The position numbers and the translations under genes are program-made. Source: Aporrectodea caliginosa (lineage: Eukaryota > Annelida > Clitellata > Crassiclitellata > Lumbricidae). From it: a stretch of 64,000 nucleotides of DNA. The stretch covers positions 644,983 through 708,982 of the forward strand of contig JACEVL010000143.1 in NCBI GenBank assembly GCA_020284085.1, written 5' to 3'. Below the pieces are notes generated by a model. That model did not search any database and was not told the DNA's origin. It saw nothing but the letters and a program-made list of their open reading frames with translations. Of this stretch, positions 35,565 to 46,820 are shown piece by piece. How positions within the stretch are numbered: position 1 is the stretch's first letter; every line of letters starts with the position of its first letter.

Positions 35565-38500
35565 TACTTCTCTTCCAGTGCATTTGTACAATTGCATCTT
35601 GCATTGAGAATAATGCGTGCCAGTTTGAAGCTGACACTCACTTAGATGAACGGTGATTGAAACAGATGGGTGATATATGGTTTTGGTTAGCACAGCTTGG
35701 TTTCCTCTTTGTACCCTATCAATGGCTTACACATATCTAAACAATAAGTATTTAATTGAAAGGGTCAACTAAAACTATATATTGTAATGCATTTCTACAG
35801 TGTATTTTGGCTTGAAAATAGTGTTTCAGTTGAAGGGTGAGTACTTAGTGAAGAGCAATTGAAATAGATGGGTGATTGTGGTATTGGTGAGCAGAGAAGT
35901 TTCTCTTCAGACCCTAGGGAGTGCATTCATATACCTAGACGATAAGTATTTAATTAGAAGGGTTCAGTAACAGCATAATTTTCAATGGATTTCTACAGTG
36001 TATTTTGACTTGACAATAATGTTTAAGTTGAAGGGTGAGCACTTAGACACTGGTTATTGAAAAAGGTGGGTTGATTGTGGTTTTGGTTAGCATAAACAAT
36101 AAGGGTTGCTTTAGACGTCCTAGAAAGGGCTTTCACATACTTAGACTATAAGTATTTTATTGAAAGAGTTAAGTAACAGCGTATCTTCCAATGCATTGGT
36201 ACAATAGATTCTTGGAATTGATAATAATGGTAAATTTGAACCACAGAGTACTTAGAGAAGAGCAATGGAAATAGGTGGGTTATTGTGGTTTTGGTTAGCA
36301 CAGAGGTTTCGCTTTAGACCCTAAAAATGCGCTTTCACATACTGTAGACTATAAGTATTTAATTGAAAGGGTAAAGTAACCGTCTATCTTCCAATGCATT
36401 TGTACAGTGTATTTTGGATTGACAATAATGTTTCAGTTGAAGGGACAGTACTTAGAGAAGAGTGATTGAAATAGATGGGTGATTGTGGTTTTGGTTAGCA
36501 CAGAGGTTTCTCTTTAGACCCTAGAAATGGCTTTCACATATCTAGACTATAAGTATTTAATTGAAAGGGTCAAGTAACACTATATCTTGTAATGCATTTC
36601 TACAGTGTATTTTGGCTTGAAAATAGTGTTTCAGTTGAAGGGTGAGTACTTAGAGAAGAGCAATTGAAATAGATGGGTGATTGTGGTTTTGGTTAGCACA
36701 AAGGTTTCTCTTTAGACCCTAGAAATGGCTTTCACATATCTAGACTATAAGTATTTAATTGAAGGGTTCAAGTAACAGTCTATCTTGCAATGCATTTCTA
36801 CAGTGTATTTTGGCTTGACAATACTGTTTTAGTTGAAGGGTGAGTACTTAGAGAAGAGCAATGGAAATAGGTGGGTGATTGTGGTTTTGGTTAGCATAAA
36901 GGTTTCTCTTTAGACCCTAGAAAGGGCTTTCACATATGTAGACTATAAGTATTTAATTGAAAGGGTTAAGTAACACTCTATCTTTCAATGGATTTCTACA
37001 GTGTATTTTGGCTTGACAACAGTGTTTCAGTTGAAGGGTGAGTACTTAGACAGAGCAATGGAAATAGGTGGGTTATTGTGGTTTTGGTTAGCACAGAGGT
37101 TTCTCTTTAGACCCTAGAAAGGGCTTTCACATATCTAGACTATAAGTATTTAATTCAACAGAAGAGTTAAGTAACACTCTATCTTGCAATGCATTTCTAC
37201 AGTGTATTTTGGCTTGACAATACTGTTTTAGTTGAAGGGTGAGTACTTAGACAAGAGCAATGGAAATAGGTGGGTGATTGTGGTTTTGGTTAGCACAGAG
37301 GTTTTGCTTTTGGCTTTCACATACTTAGACGATAAAGTATTTAATTGAAAGGATCAAGTAACAATCTATCTTGCTATGCATTTCTACAGTGTATTTTGGC
37401 TTGACAATACTGTTTTAGTTGAAGGGTGAGTACTTAGAGAAGAGCAATGGAAATAGCTGGGTTATTGTGGTTTTGGTTAGCACAGTGGTTTCTCTTTAGA
37501 CCCTAAAAAGGGCTTTCACATATGTAGACTATAAGTATTTAATTGAAAGAGTTAAGTAACACTCTATCTTCCAATGCATTCGTACAATGGATTTTGCATT
37601 GGCAATAGTGTAGGGATGAGACAATGGTGATTGAAACAAACGGGTGATTGGCGTTTGGGATAGCACTGAGGGTTCTCTTTAGGTCCTAGAAAGGGTTTTC
37701 ACATACTTAGAGGATAAGTATTTTATTTCAACAGTCAGATAAAAGTATATCTTGCAATACATTTGTACAATGGATTTTGCAATTGCAATAATGGTATTCT
37801 TGAAGGGCTACCACTTAGACAATGGTGATTGAAACAGACGGGTGATTGGCATTTTGGATAGCACTAAAGGTGCTCTTTAGTGCCTAGATACGGCTTTCAC
37901 ATACTTAGGGTCTAAGTATTTTATTGCAAGGTCATGTAACAGTATCTCTTGCAATGCATTTGTACAATGGATTTCAATTGGAAATAGTGGTATTCTTGAA
38001 GGGCTACCACTTAGACAGTGCTGATTGAAATGGATGGGTGATTGGCGCTTTGGATAGCACTAAGGGTGCTCTTTAGTGCCTAGATACGGCTTTCACATAC
38101 TTAGGGTCTAAGTATTTTATTTCAAGGGTCAAGTAACAGTATATATTGCAATGCATTTGCACAATGGTTCTTCCATTGGAAATAGTGGTATTCTTGAAGG
38201 GCTACCACTTAGACAGTGGTGATTGAAATGGATGGGTGATTGGCGCTTTGGATAGCACTAAGGGTGCTCTTTAGTGCCTAGATACGGCTTTCACATACTT
38301 AGGGTCTAAGTATTTTATTTCAACGGGTCAAGTAACAGTATATCTTGCAATGCATTTTTCACAATGGATTTTGCATTGGAAATAATGGTAAGTTTTAAGG
38401 GCTACCACTTAGACAATGGTGATTGAAACAGACGGGTGATTGGCGTTTTGGATAGCACTGAGGGTTCTCTTTAGGCCCTACAAAGGGGTTTCACATACTT

Positions 38501-39010
38501 AGGGTCTAAGTATTTTATTTCAAGGGTCAAGTAACAGTATATCTTGCAATGCATTTGTAGAATGGATTTTGCGTTGACAGTAATGGTAAGTACCAAAGGC
38601 TACCACTTCGAGAATGGTGATTTAAACAGATGATTGTTTGGAGTTTTGATTAGCATTGGGGTTCTCCTTTGGCCCTAGAATGGGTGTTTGCTTACTTAGA
38701 CGATAAGTATTTATTTCAATGGTCAAATAATAGCATTTCTTGCAATGTATTTGTTCCAATGGATTTTGGCTTGACACTAATGGGTAAGTTTGAAGGATTA
38801 CCACTGTGAGGATAATGATTGAAGGTGATGGATGATTGCCGTTTTGGTTAGTCTCAAAGTTGCTCTTTACACCCTGGAAAGTGCTTTTGCATACTTATAC
38901 GATAAGTATTTTATTTCAAGGGTCAAATAAGGACATTTCTTGCTATGCAAATTGTCCAATGCATTTAGGCTTCACAATAATGGTTAGTGTGAAGCGTGAA
39001 GACTGGGAAA
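35565..39010. repeat. 198-bp satellite, array 2
   Basis: About 17 units. It repeats the subtype order of array 1 (GAGCAAT type, then ACAATGG type, then the two diverged end units). End units at 38590-39010 are nearly identical to 33219-33640, offset 5371. The first units (35570-36450) are noisy, with many indels. Confidence 0.93.
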
Positions 39011-39839
39011 AGAGTTTTTGCAGGAAATGAGTGATTAGGAAGTATATGTAAGGATTAGAATTATGGTAGGAGTACCCTGGTAAAAATTCCACGTGCAGGA
39101 CTTTTACATAATGCAGAAGAAAAGTAAGTAAGTGTATTCGTTATTACACCACTTGCAAACGCACAAGTATGTCAGTTTCAATGCAGACTGATAGCATAAA
39201 ACACCTGCAAATCAATCGTGTGGGAAGTGTTAGTGCCTCATAGACGGTAATTAGTGAAGCGTATGAGTGCGCGACCTGTTCGTATCTCATAGGCTTAACG
39301 CGTCAACTTAACGCAATATTTAGCATTATGTTAAGTTGAGGTGTAGCTATTAATAGCTGCGGTCAAGTTGAGGTGTAGCTATTAATAGCCGCGGTCAATA
39401 TAGATTCCTTGAGCCGCGGGTAATGTAGGCCTACCATAGCCGCTTGACTTCCGGTTGTCGTCGAATGGTCGCTTAACGACTCAATTCGTTTTTATTTTCT
39501 CTTCTAAATTAAGTTTTATTCGGTTGTTTTTGTTTCTTTTAGCACAGATATATTCCGGAATATGACAAATATAAGCGTAAACGCTTAAATTAATCTGGGA
39601 ATACGTTATAAGTCAGAAAATAATTTAGGACGCTAAAATACACGTAAAAAGATCGAGCCGACGCTGTTATCCGACCACAACAACTATCTAAAGACTACTG
39701 TAATTCCAACACTGACACTCACACTGACACTCACGACCATAAAAACTGACCCTAACCGACCCTCACCGGCCTCATTCGGGCACGCATCCATAATCCGTCC
39801 TACCCAACTTAAGCGGCAAGTCTCCGACTATGCACGAAA
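39011..39839. repeat. spacer of the satellite-hAT unit, copy 2
   Basis: Near-copy of 33641-34560 without the insertion of about 100 bases. Includes the same AAGTTGAGGTGTAGCTATTA tandem pair. Confidence 0.85.
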
Positions 39840-41120
39840 TTGCAGACTTCTTTGACTTCCAAGCAATGTGGCGCTGTGCATGAAATACAGTCTCTTGCCT
39901 CTAATGCAGTGCGATGCCCATGCTTTAACCATGCATTGAATTTATCAGTGTGCAAATCATCTGGAGTTCAAAGTGTTAGAAATTCTGTTTCTGTTATGAA
40001 AGAAGTTGTTTCATTTTTTACTGCTTCTGCCAAAAGAAATTTTGTACTGAAAAGCGTTCTTAAGGGTCAGTTGTTGGGGATTTGTGATACTCGATGGGTT
40101 GAAAGACATGATGCTGTACTGCAATTTCGATGTTCTCTTCCAGAAATTGTAAAGAGTCTCACTATTGTTTCCAAGTGGGAAGAACGTGATTCTTCAAGTA
40201 AAGCCAATGGGCTAATACATGCCATATGTTGTAGTGATTTCATTCTCACAATTTTCTGCCTTTGTGACGTATTATCTGTTACGCTTCCATTAAGCAGGTT
40301 GCTGCAGACAGTATCTCTTGATCTGCAATCTGCAGCAACTAGTGTTGCGGATGTTATAGCAGTTTTGGAGGATAAACGAAACAATTGCTTGTCATTATTT
40401 GATACGATATTTGATGATGCTGAAATATTCATTGACGCAGCTGAGTTAGATGTTGAACTGTCGTTACCGAGATTAGTGAAGAAGCAAATGAACAGGCCTA
40501 ATTATCCAGCAACTACTCCAAAGGAGTATTACAGAAGGGCTATTTACCTTCCATTGCTTGACTCCATTACTGTTGATCTGAAGACTCGTTTTCAGTCAGA
40601 AACACTCGATATGTTTGAATTGACTAACTTGATTCCATCAAATGTTGTGAAACTTTCAAATAATGCCGATGATAAGTTGGTTCAGCATTGTGTGTCACGA
40701 ATACTGAATTTGTATAGCAATTTACTGGATGTCAGCTCAAATCGAGAACTTCTGCATGTAAAGCTTGTTGCAGAATTGCAGTTATGGAGGGTAAAGTGGT
40801 TGCGTTTTGCCACTGATGTCAGCTGCTTCCCTCAAACAGTGTGTGATGCTCTTGTTGCATGTGAAAAAGATAAGGTGATATATCCCACAATTCACAGCTT
40901 GCTTTCCATTTTGCTAACACTTCCTGTGAGCGTTGCCACTGCAGAACGAAGTTTTTCCACGTTAAGGAGATTGAAAAACTGGCTCCGGTCACGAATGTGC
41001 GAAGATAGACTAACTGGTTTAGCTTTGATGACAATTCATCGAGAAATTGTTATGGATATTGACAATATCATTGATCGGTATGCGCGAAGCAGAAAGCGTT
41101 TAATGGAATTTGTTGTCTAA
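39840..41120 (+). CDS. hAT-family transposase, 5'-truncated (copy 2, open)
   Basis: 426-codon open frame. C-x-C-x2-H motif at residues 26-31 (CPCFNHALNL), CDTRWVERHDAV near residue 82 (second catalytic Asp region and the conserved Trp), a long helical middle, and the hAT C-terminal dimerisation signature TAERSFSTLRRLKNWLRS at about 367. Family members (ZMYM1/P52rIPK-like hATs) carry about 250-400 more residues upstream, including a DNA-binding finger and the first catalytic Asp; none is visible, and the first 13 residues look like spacer translation. Probably not autonomous, though a spliced upstream exon cannot be excluded. Followed by a GC-rich hAT-style 3' segment. Confidence 0.8.
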   Translation: MQTSLTSKQCGAVHEIQSLASNAVRCPCFNHALNLSVCKSSGVQSVRNSVSVMKEVVSFFTASAKRNFVLKSVLKGQLLGICDTRWVERHDAVLQFRCSLPEIVKSLTIVSKWEERDSSSKANGLIHAICCSDFILTIFCLCDVLSVTLPLSRLLQTVSLDLQSAATSVADVIAVLEDKRNNCLSLFDTIFDDAEIFIDAAELDVELSLPRLVKKQMNRPNYPATTPKEYYRRAIYLPLLDSITVDLKTRFQSETLDMFELTNLIPSNVVKLSNNADDKLVQHCVSRILNLYSNLLDVSSNRELLHVKLVAELQLWRVKWLRFATDVSCFPQTVCDALVACEKDKVIYPTIHSLLSILLTLPVSVATAERSFSTLRRLKNWLRSRMCEDRLTGLALMTIHREIVMDIDNIIDRYARSRKRLMEFVV

Positions 41121-41520
41121 ATTACTGTTCAACAGTAGCCTATATGAGAATTGTACGTTGTTTTGATATTCAAAGGGTAGTTCAGTACTTCAGTTTGGTC
41201 TGAAACTAATGATTTGTTATTTTGACCAGTGCAGTATAAGTGTGTTGATGGACTAATTGTCAGACATATTGATTAAAGGTTTTTTTATGTGAAATAATGT
41301 GGCTTGTTTTCAATGCACGTAATTTACTTTTGAACCGTATTATGTTCAATTTTTCATACATTTATATGATTGAATAATCCCCGAAACATATTGCCAAAAA
41401 CAGGCCTCCTTTGATCTCAAATGCTGCAAAATGCGTTTGGCTGGGGCTCGCCCCAGACCCCCGCTGGGGGGCTTACGACGCTCCCCCAAACCCCCTAATC
41501 GTAAGGGGCTTCAGCCTTCG
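41121..41520 (+). mobile_element. hAT 3' untranslated/terminal segment
   Basis: AT-rich 3' UTR, then CTCAAATGCTGCAAAATGCG and a G/C hairpin string (GGCTGGGGCTCGCCCCAGAC, CCCCCGCTGGGGGG). Such strings are common at the ends of animal hAT elements (experience-based). Confidence 0.5.
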
Positions 41521-41549
41521 GCGCGAGCAATTCCAAGAAAATACTTCCG

Positions 41550-41990
41550 GACTTTATTCTTCTCGAGACGGGAATGTGTGGTCTGACACTGCTCCTGTTC
41601 AGGGACGTCGCCGTGCATGTGATGTGGTACGCGTAAAGTCGGGGCCGAAAAACCATGCAGTCCCACAGAAAGTTGATGATGCCGTATTTCTATTCTGTGA
41701 TGAAGAATTCATCAATATCATTGTTCAGTCAACAAATAAGGAGATGAGAAACCAGACGAGCGGATCCTCGGATCTATGAACAGGCGTCTATGAAGCGTTG
41801 CTTTCTTGCGCTGGGAATTCCTGAGGCTGAGAGACCCGCACCAGACGCCAGCAAGAAGAGAGGAAGGTGTCATGTGTGTCCCAGAGTGAAAGACACTAAA
41901 GTGAATTATAGATGCAGTAAGTGTCAGCAGTTCGTTTGCGGAAATCATGCAGCGAAATCATTCGTGTGCGATACATGCAAGGACGACTAA
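41550..41990 (+). pseudogene. piggyBac transposase with internal deletion
   Basis: Two pieces in different frames. 41550-41760: SSRDGNVWSDTAPVQGRRRA, then DDAVFLFCDEEFINIIVQST, the N-terminal region of PGBD/piggyBac transposases. 41755-41990: LALGIPEAERPAP, then the Cys-rich tail CHVCPRVKDT, YRCSKCQQFVC and FVCDTCKDD with stop. The several hundred residues of the DDD catalytic core between them are missing, so this cannot be active. The frame upstream of 41550 is translation of the preceding hAT segment. Confidence 0.8.
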
Positions 41991-42154
41991 TTGAATATTT
42001 TCGAACACGCTTCCTTGTCAAGAAGATCGATACGAACCACAGACCTATATCTTCTTATGATATATTATAATTTGGATGCTATGACTTCAGATATTATACT
42101 ACTATGTTGATATTGTGCATTAGTTGTTTCATTGGAAATATTATACTCAAAACA

Positions 42155-42234
42155 TGCTTAAAATAGTGGGGGTCCTTTTGACCCCCAGGGGTACTGAAAC
42201 GTGTTTTTCAAAAAGGGGTTCCACCGAGGGTTAA
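42155..42234 (+). mobile_element. piggyBac-like right end
   Basis: Hairpin GGGGGTCCTTTTGACCCCC followed by GGGGTTCCACCGAGGG and TTAA (42231-42234), the expected target for piggyBac. The matching left end was not found; the hAT sequence may have replaced it. Confidence 0.5.
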
Positions 42235-42305
42235 GTTAAAGTTGATTACAGAGCCTTGGATTCCCGAGCCTTTATTTAGTTTTCCAGTAGAAGGAAAACG
42301 CTAGG

Positions 42306-42932
42306 CTACGTTTCCAAATGCAGTGTCTGAACCAGAATCCATTTTGGACAGACTGAGCCATTAGTTTTGAAGTTCTTATTTCTATGTGACATACTAATGA
42401 TACTACAATAGATTTGATCATTACAATACAATTCTATATAGGGCCTACGAATGATATAAGCGGCAAATGGAACAGTGCGAAGAACCCTTCGAAAAAAGAA
42501 AGTCTTAAGAGAACGGGCAGAAACAGTTTTGCCCTCAAATAATATCGCAGCACGAGTTATAGCAAGGAAGACCATTCCACAGCAAAGGGCCAACCGAGGC
42601 ATAGGCATGATGCTGTGCTGTGGCAGTCCGAGACCGAGGTAGGCTACTAAAAAGTCATGATGGTCTAAAGAGTGGAGAGAGGACGTCCAGAAGTAGCTGA
42701 GAATGCCTGAGATATTAAATATCACATAGATATAGCGTGGAGTTTAATCCCAACAAGTTTTACAGATAAGAAATAGAATTTTAAACTGAATCCGAGCAGT
42801 TAAGTTAAGCCAATGAAGGTGTTCAGTCATAAAAGTCGAAATATGGGGAAAACGAGGAAGGCGGGCGATCAAAAGAGCAGCTGCATTAAGTACCATTGGC
42901 ACATTTGTAAGCATTTGGTGCTCTGGAATCAA
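42306..42932 (-). pseudogene. CR1/L2-like non-LTR C-terminal relic
   Basis: Minus-strand MVLNAAALLIARLPRFPHIS, then HLHWLNLTARIQFKILFLI, matching the usual (Q)NAAARLI...LHWLPI..RI.FKIL block after the RT. Further on, in another frame, SVGPLLWNGLP matches the (S)VAGP.LWNSLP block. Several frame changes; dead. Confidence 0.7.
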
Positions 42933-43134
42933 AATTATAGTAGGCCTACTATCTGTACTACAGTGTACATGTAACGCATAAGCCGCCCGGGACCCGCTTT
43001 GAGAGCTGACAACGCAAACCCCTTAGTCGGATGACTCGGTTGCTTATCGGCTCTGCTCAAGGACTATAGTAAACACCCCCCGAAACAAAATCCTGGCTAC
43101 GGCCTTGTAATAGAATATCAAAGAGTGCTCACAA

Positions 43135-43353
43135 TACACTTCACAGCAATATACAAAGCAATGCAATACAGCTGTATTTTGCTACTGCCCTCCGCACAAG
43201 TGTGCACAACAATATGACAAAACATCAACGGTGATGCACAAATTTTTTGAGTGAAGGACTTGCTTAAGGTCCCTTCACAGAAACTGCCTCAGATGAGCCT
43301 CGAACCTGTACTCTCTGTGTTACAGGCCAAATGCTTTTAACCAACTATGGTGA
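43135..43353 (-). mobile_element. tRNA-derived SINE, family 3
   Basis: Minus-strand head GGGTCACCATAGTTGGTTAA (A box), CAGGTTCGAGGCTC (B box), then AAGCAAGTCCTTCACTC, a body core also present in family 1 (AAGTCCTTCACTGC). The tail side contains CAATACA-type repeats. Confidence 0.6.
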
Positions 43354-43455
43354 CCCAGAGAATATTTAAACCGAGTTTTGTGCATACATTACATTACAGC
43401 ACATCAGCGCCACAAATAAGCTGATGCCCTGCACTTAGCTTTAGATTAGATTTAG

Positions 43456-43720
43456 ATGGGGCCCGATAGCGCATTGGATAACACACTGGCATAGAGAGCA
43501 AGATGTACCGAGTTCGAGTCCGTAGATGGACATGCTTTGTAGGCTGCTATTAGCGCCGTGTATTGCAGGCTGTCTGTTCTGTTAGTAGTTAAGATTTATG
43601 TCTTCTGTCATTTGTGTTCCTGTGAATTGTTTCAATTGCATAAAGTTCTGTACACTGTAACCGGTTGCGGTTTGTCAACCGGATTGTTTCAATAAAGAAG
43701 AATATTATTATTATTATTAC
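43456..43720 (+). mobile_element. tRNA-derived SINE, family 2 (plus copy)
   Basis: Head GATAGCGCATTGGATAAC, B box GAGTTCGAGTCC, body TAGGCTGCTATTAGCGCCGT, CTGTAACCGGTTGCGG, end TTCAATAAAG plus an ATT run. The longest and best-kept of the three copies. Confidence 0.8.
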
Positions 43721-43849
43721 CACCCTAGAAATGGGGAGCCTACGACATCGACTACTATCACGGAACAGATAGTTCATTACAAATTGTTTTGCAATGATGC
43801 TACATAAGAAAAAGGGTAATTTATCGTTCTAGCATTCCTCAAGTCTACC

Positions 43850-44640
43850 TATGTGCATGTTAACTATCATCAATCCACCTTCCATTTCATTAAGAAATTT
43901 TTTCATCAATCCAACTTCTATTTAATTTGAAGAAATTACTTTTATCAAACTTCTATTTCATGAAAGAAATATTTTTCATCAATGGAACTTTTATTTAAGC
44001 AAAGATATATTCTCATGGATCCCGCTTCTAATTACGGAAACAATTATTTTCATCAATCCAGTTTCTATTGAATCCAAAACTTAATTTCATCCATCCAGCT
44101 TCTATTTACGGAAAAATTATTTCGATCGATCCAACTTCAATTTTGAACACAGGAACTTTTTCATCAATCCCACTTCCATTTAGGGAAACAATTTCTTTCA
44201 TCAATCCAGCTTCCATTTTACAGTGACAACATCAAATAATTTAGCAACGTAGCCTAAACTACGAATTTACCGTTATTTGATATTGTCACTTTTAAATAGA
44301 AGATGGATTGAGCAAATAATTTCTGCTTAAAAAGAAATTGGATTGATGAAAAATAACTCTTGCTAAAAACAAGTTGGATTGATGAAAATAAGTATTGTTT
44401 AAATAGAAGGTGGATTGACGGTTGGCTGAAGTTTGTATTTTTATGAATTTTTTACATCAATCCCACTTCCACTTAAGCAACGAATTAATTTTGATTAACC
44501 CAACTGATTAATCAAACAAATTTCGTCAATCGCGCTTCCATTTACGCAATTATTTTCACAACCTCGCTTACATCGACGAAGTTATTCTTGCCAATCCAGC
44601 TTCCATTTAGTTAAAGAAATACTAAAACTTCAATTTTTCT
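43850..44640. mobile_element. FB-W minisatellite cluster (degenerate elements)
   Basis: Reversed units (CATCAATCCAGCTTCTATTT) at 43865-44220, a right-end-like segment (AATTTAGCAACGTAGCCTAA, ACTACGAATTTACC), then forward units 44290-44420 and reversed units again to 44610. At least two elements are fused or nested. Confidence 0.65.
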
Positions 44641-44883
44641 TAATTAACTTAACAATTCATCATGCAATAGTTGATAACAATTTGTTGCCTTATTGTCTCC
44701 CTAACATTGGCTACTCGTTATATGGTACAATCTTGCTTTGCATTCATTCGTAACTTTTGTTAAATTGCAATGTACCTGATAGCGGTGTGTCCATCAGTTT
44801 TGTTACCAATAAAACGAATATTATAATTTTTATAAGACATTGGTATTGATTTATTTTCCACGCTGATTTTGTTGCTAGACAAG

Positions 44884-45025
44884 TCGTCTGTGATTGGTCG
44901 GTATGAGAGGTCTCTTGTGATTGGTCGGTATGAGAGGTCGCCTGTGATTGGTCGGTATGAGAAGTCGTCTGTGATTGGTCGGTATGAGAGGTCGCCTGTG
45001 ATTGGTCGTTATGAGTGTTTGCCAC
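44884..45025. repeat. 27-bp minisatellite with CCAAT boxes
   Basis: Five tandem copies of TGTGATTGGTCGGTATGAGA plus seven more bases, starting at 44889, 44916, 44943 and so on. Each copy carries ATTGG, the reverse of a CCAAT (NF-Y) box. The translation (SQATSHTDQ repeats) is likely incidental. Confidence 0.85.
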
Positions 45026-45339
45026 GGTCTTAGTCTGTCTAGAACCGCTCGTATTTTGAATAGTTATTGAAATGTTTTACCATTATTTCCTCAGGTTTAA
45101 TTATTATATGGACCTACGTGATTTATTTTCGTCTACAGTGACACTAGATTTTATTGATGCGTGTTTTTATTGATGTGCAGAGGTTGAAATGAAAAATTAA
45201 ATTAATTTTACGCATTTTGAGGAATGTCACGCAGCCTGATTTTGGATAGGCCTGTTTTCTTTGGGTGCGTAGCGAATCCACGAACAATCTTGTTCCAGAA
45301 ATGAACTTTCCACCGGGTTTCGGAAATGGATAAATCTTC

Positions 45340-45660
45340 TGCGGCCGAAAATTCCGCCGCAGAAGTAACATTTTCGACACAATTCTGCGGCGGAAGCGCT
45401 TTGCGCATGCGCAACCTTCGGCGCATGCGCATTGTTAAAATGCGGTACTTCCTATAAATTGGCGTCGTGAGGGTCGGTTTGGGTCAGGTTTGGCCTCGTG
45501 AGTGTCGGTTAGGGTCAGGTTAAGCGCTGTGACGGTCGGTTAGGGTCAGTGTTAGGGTTAGAGTTGTTTTTAGATAAAATGTCCAAAAAAATTCCGCCGC
45601 AGAAGTAAATTTTCGCGGGTTGCGTGGCGGCATTTTCCGCCGCAGAAGCACCACGCTTCG
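45340..45660. repeat. CCGCCGCAGAAG element with GTCGGTTAGGGT words
   Basis: TTCCGCCGCAGAAG occurs near 45350, 45592 and 45639, with ATTCTGCGGCGGAAG inverted at 45381. Between them are CATGCGCA palindromes and three GTCGGTTAGGGTCAGG-type words (45468-45555). A relative lies at 24475-24560. Confidence 0.6.
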
Positions 45661-45829
45661 GAAATATATTATTTTCTAAGTGAGAACAAAATTAATTTTT
45701 CTCCGCCTCTTAACTTTACAGGATCCCTATCTTAGCGAATATAGTAGGTCGTATTCATTAGATGGTAACAGGTTGATAGTCCGAAGGTTCGATAGTCCGA
45801 AGATCCTATGGTCGTAGCAGCTCGATCGA

Positions 45830-46150
45830 TGCAAAGAATTCTTGCTTAAATAGAAGTGGGATTGATGAAAATAATCCCGGCTGAAATGGAAGTTGGAATG
45901 ATGAAAAAGTCATAGTATAAGAAGAAGGGTAAACATTTAGCATCGGGGTGCATAGGTTTCTCGCGTCGGTTAGGGTAAGGTTAGACGTCTTGAGAGTAAG
46001 TTAGGGTAAGGGTTAGTGTCGTCAGTAGAAATTGGTTTGACGATAATATTATATAGATTAAGTGGAAGCTGGATTGATGAACAAATATCCTAGTGTAAGT
46101 AGAAGTTGGATCGATGCTCAAGCTGTATGTGACAATAAATGAAACCTTCG
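45830..46150. repeat. FB-W units with half of the hAT-like MITE
   Basis: FB-W units at 45845-45915 and 46040-46115. Between them CATTTAGCATCGGGGTGCAT and GTCGGTTAGGGTAAGG match the left half of the MITE at 11867. Confidence 0.55.
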
Positions 46151-46820
46151 GACTATCGATACGTGACATCGACCGACTGTCCATACTATTTGTAGGAATT
46201 TCAAATGCTTACAGAATAAAAGTTTTCTGGAAATAGGTCAGTTGGTAAAAGTGTAGGCCTATTTTATTGTATTTGATTCATGATGGAGCATATGGTGCAT
46301 TTTAGCGCATTTAATTATTTCAATGATTTTTATGATAATTGTAATAAATGCCGCTTATTTTTAAGCAAGATTCTTTACATCAACTCCACTTCTATTGATT
46401 TTAAGCTAAATTTAGTTTCATCAATCAAACTTCTATTTACGAACAGAATTCTTTTCATCAATGCAGCTTCTATTTACATAAATAATTATTGTCATCAAAC
46501 CGGCTTCCATTTACGCAGCGAGATGAGAGAAATATTAAAATTCGTTAAAATACACGGCTACCTCCATCATGAATTAAATACGCTAAAATTACACTTTTAC
46601 TGGTCAACTTTGCATTTCCATCACATGCTGAAGATAGGGTTTAGTCGATGAAGTATTTAACAAGCAATTTATAAGTTAGGTTAGATTAGTTTAAATTGTA
46701 TTTTAATATAAATCATCATTGGCATCATCATCATCATATTTTCTAGTGCGGGTGGTGGTGGTGGTAGGGGTAGTTGAAGTAGTAGGCTAGCAATAGTGAT
46801 ATGTTGTAATACTGAAAGCA
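46151..46820. other. 5' side of ZNF-4
   Basis: No gene. Reversed FB-W units at about 46370-46520; short (ATC)n and (GGT)n runs near 46725-46765. A translatable stretch at 46280-46651 comes from FB-W repeats. Confidence 0.5.

Noticed and set aside
29370..39010. CRISPR-like array
   Set aside because: 198-bp units repeat along their whole length with no unique spacers, in a eukaryotic setting.
44744..45025. SHTDQSQATS repeat protein on the minus strand
   Set aside because: A 27-bp minisatellite is divisible by three, so any frame stays open; nothing else supports coding.
46280..46651. 123-codon plus frame
   Set aside because: Covers reversed FB-W units; no domain and AT-rich composition.
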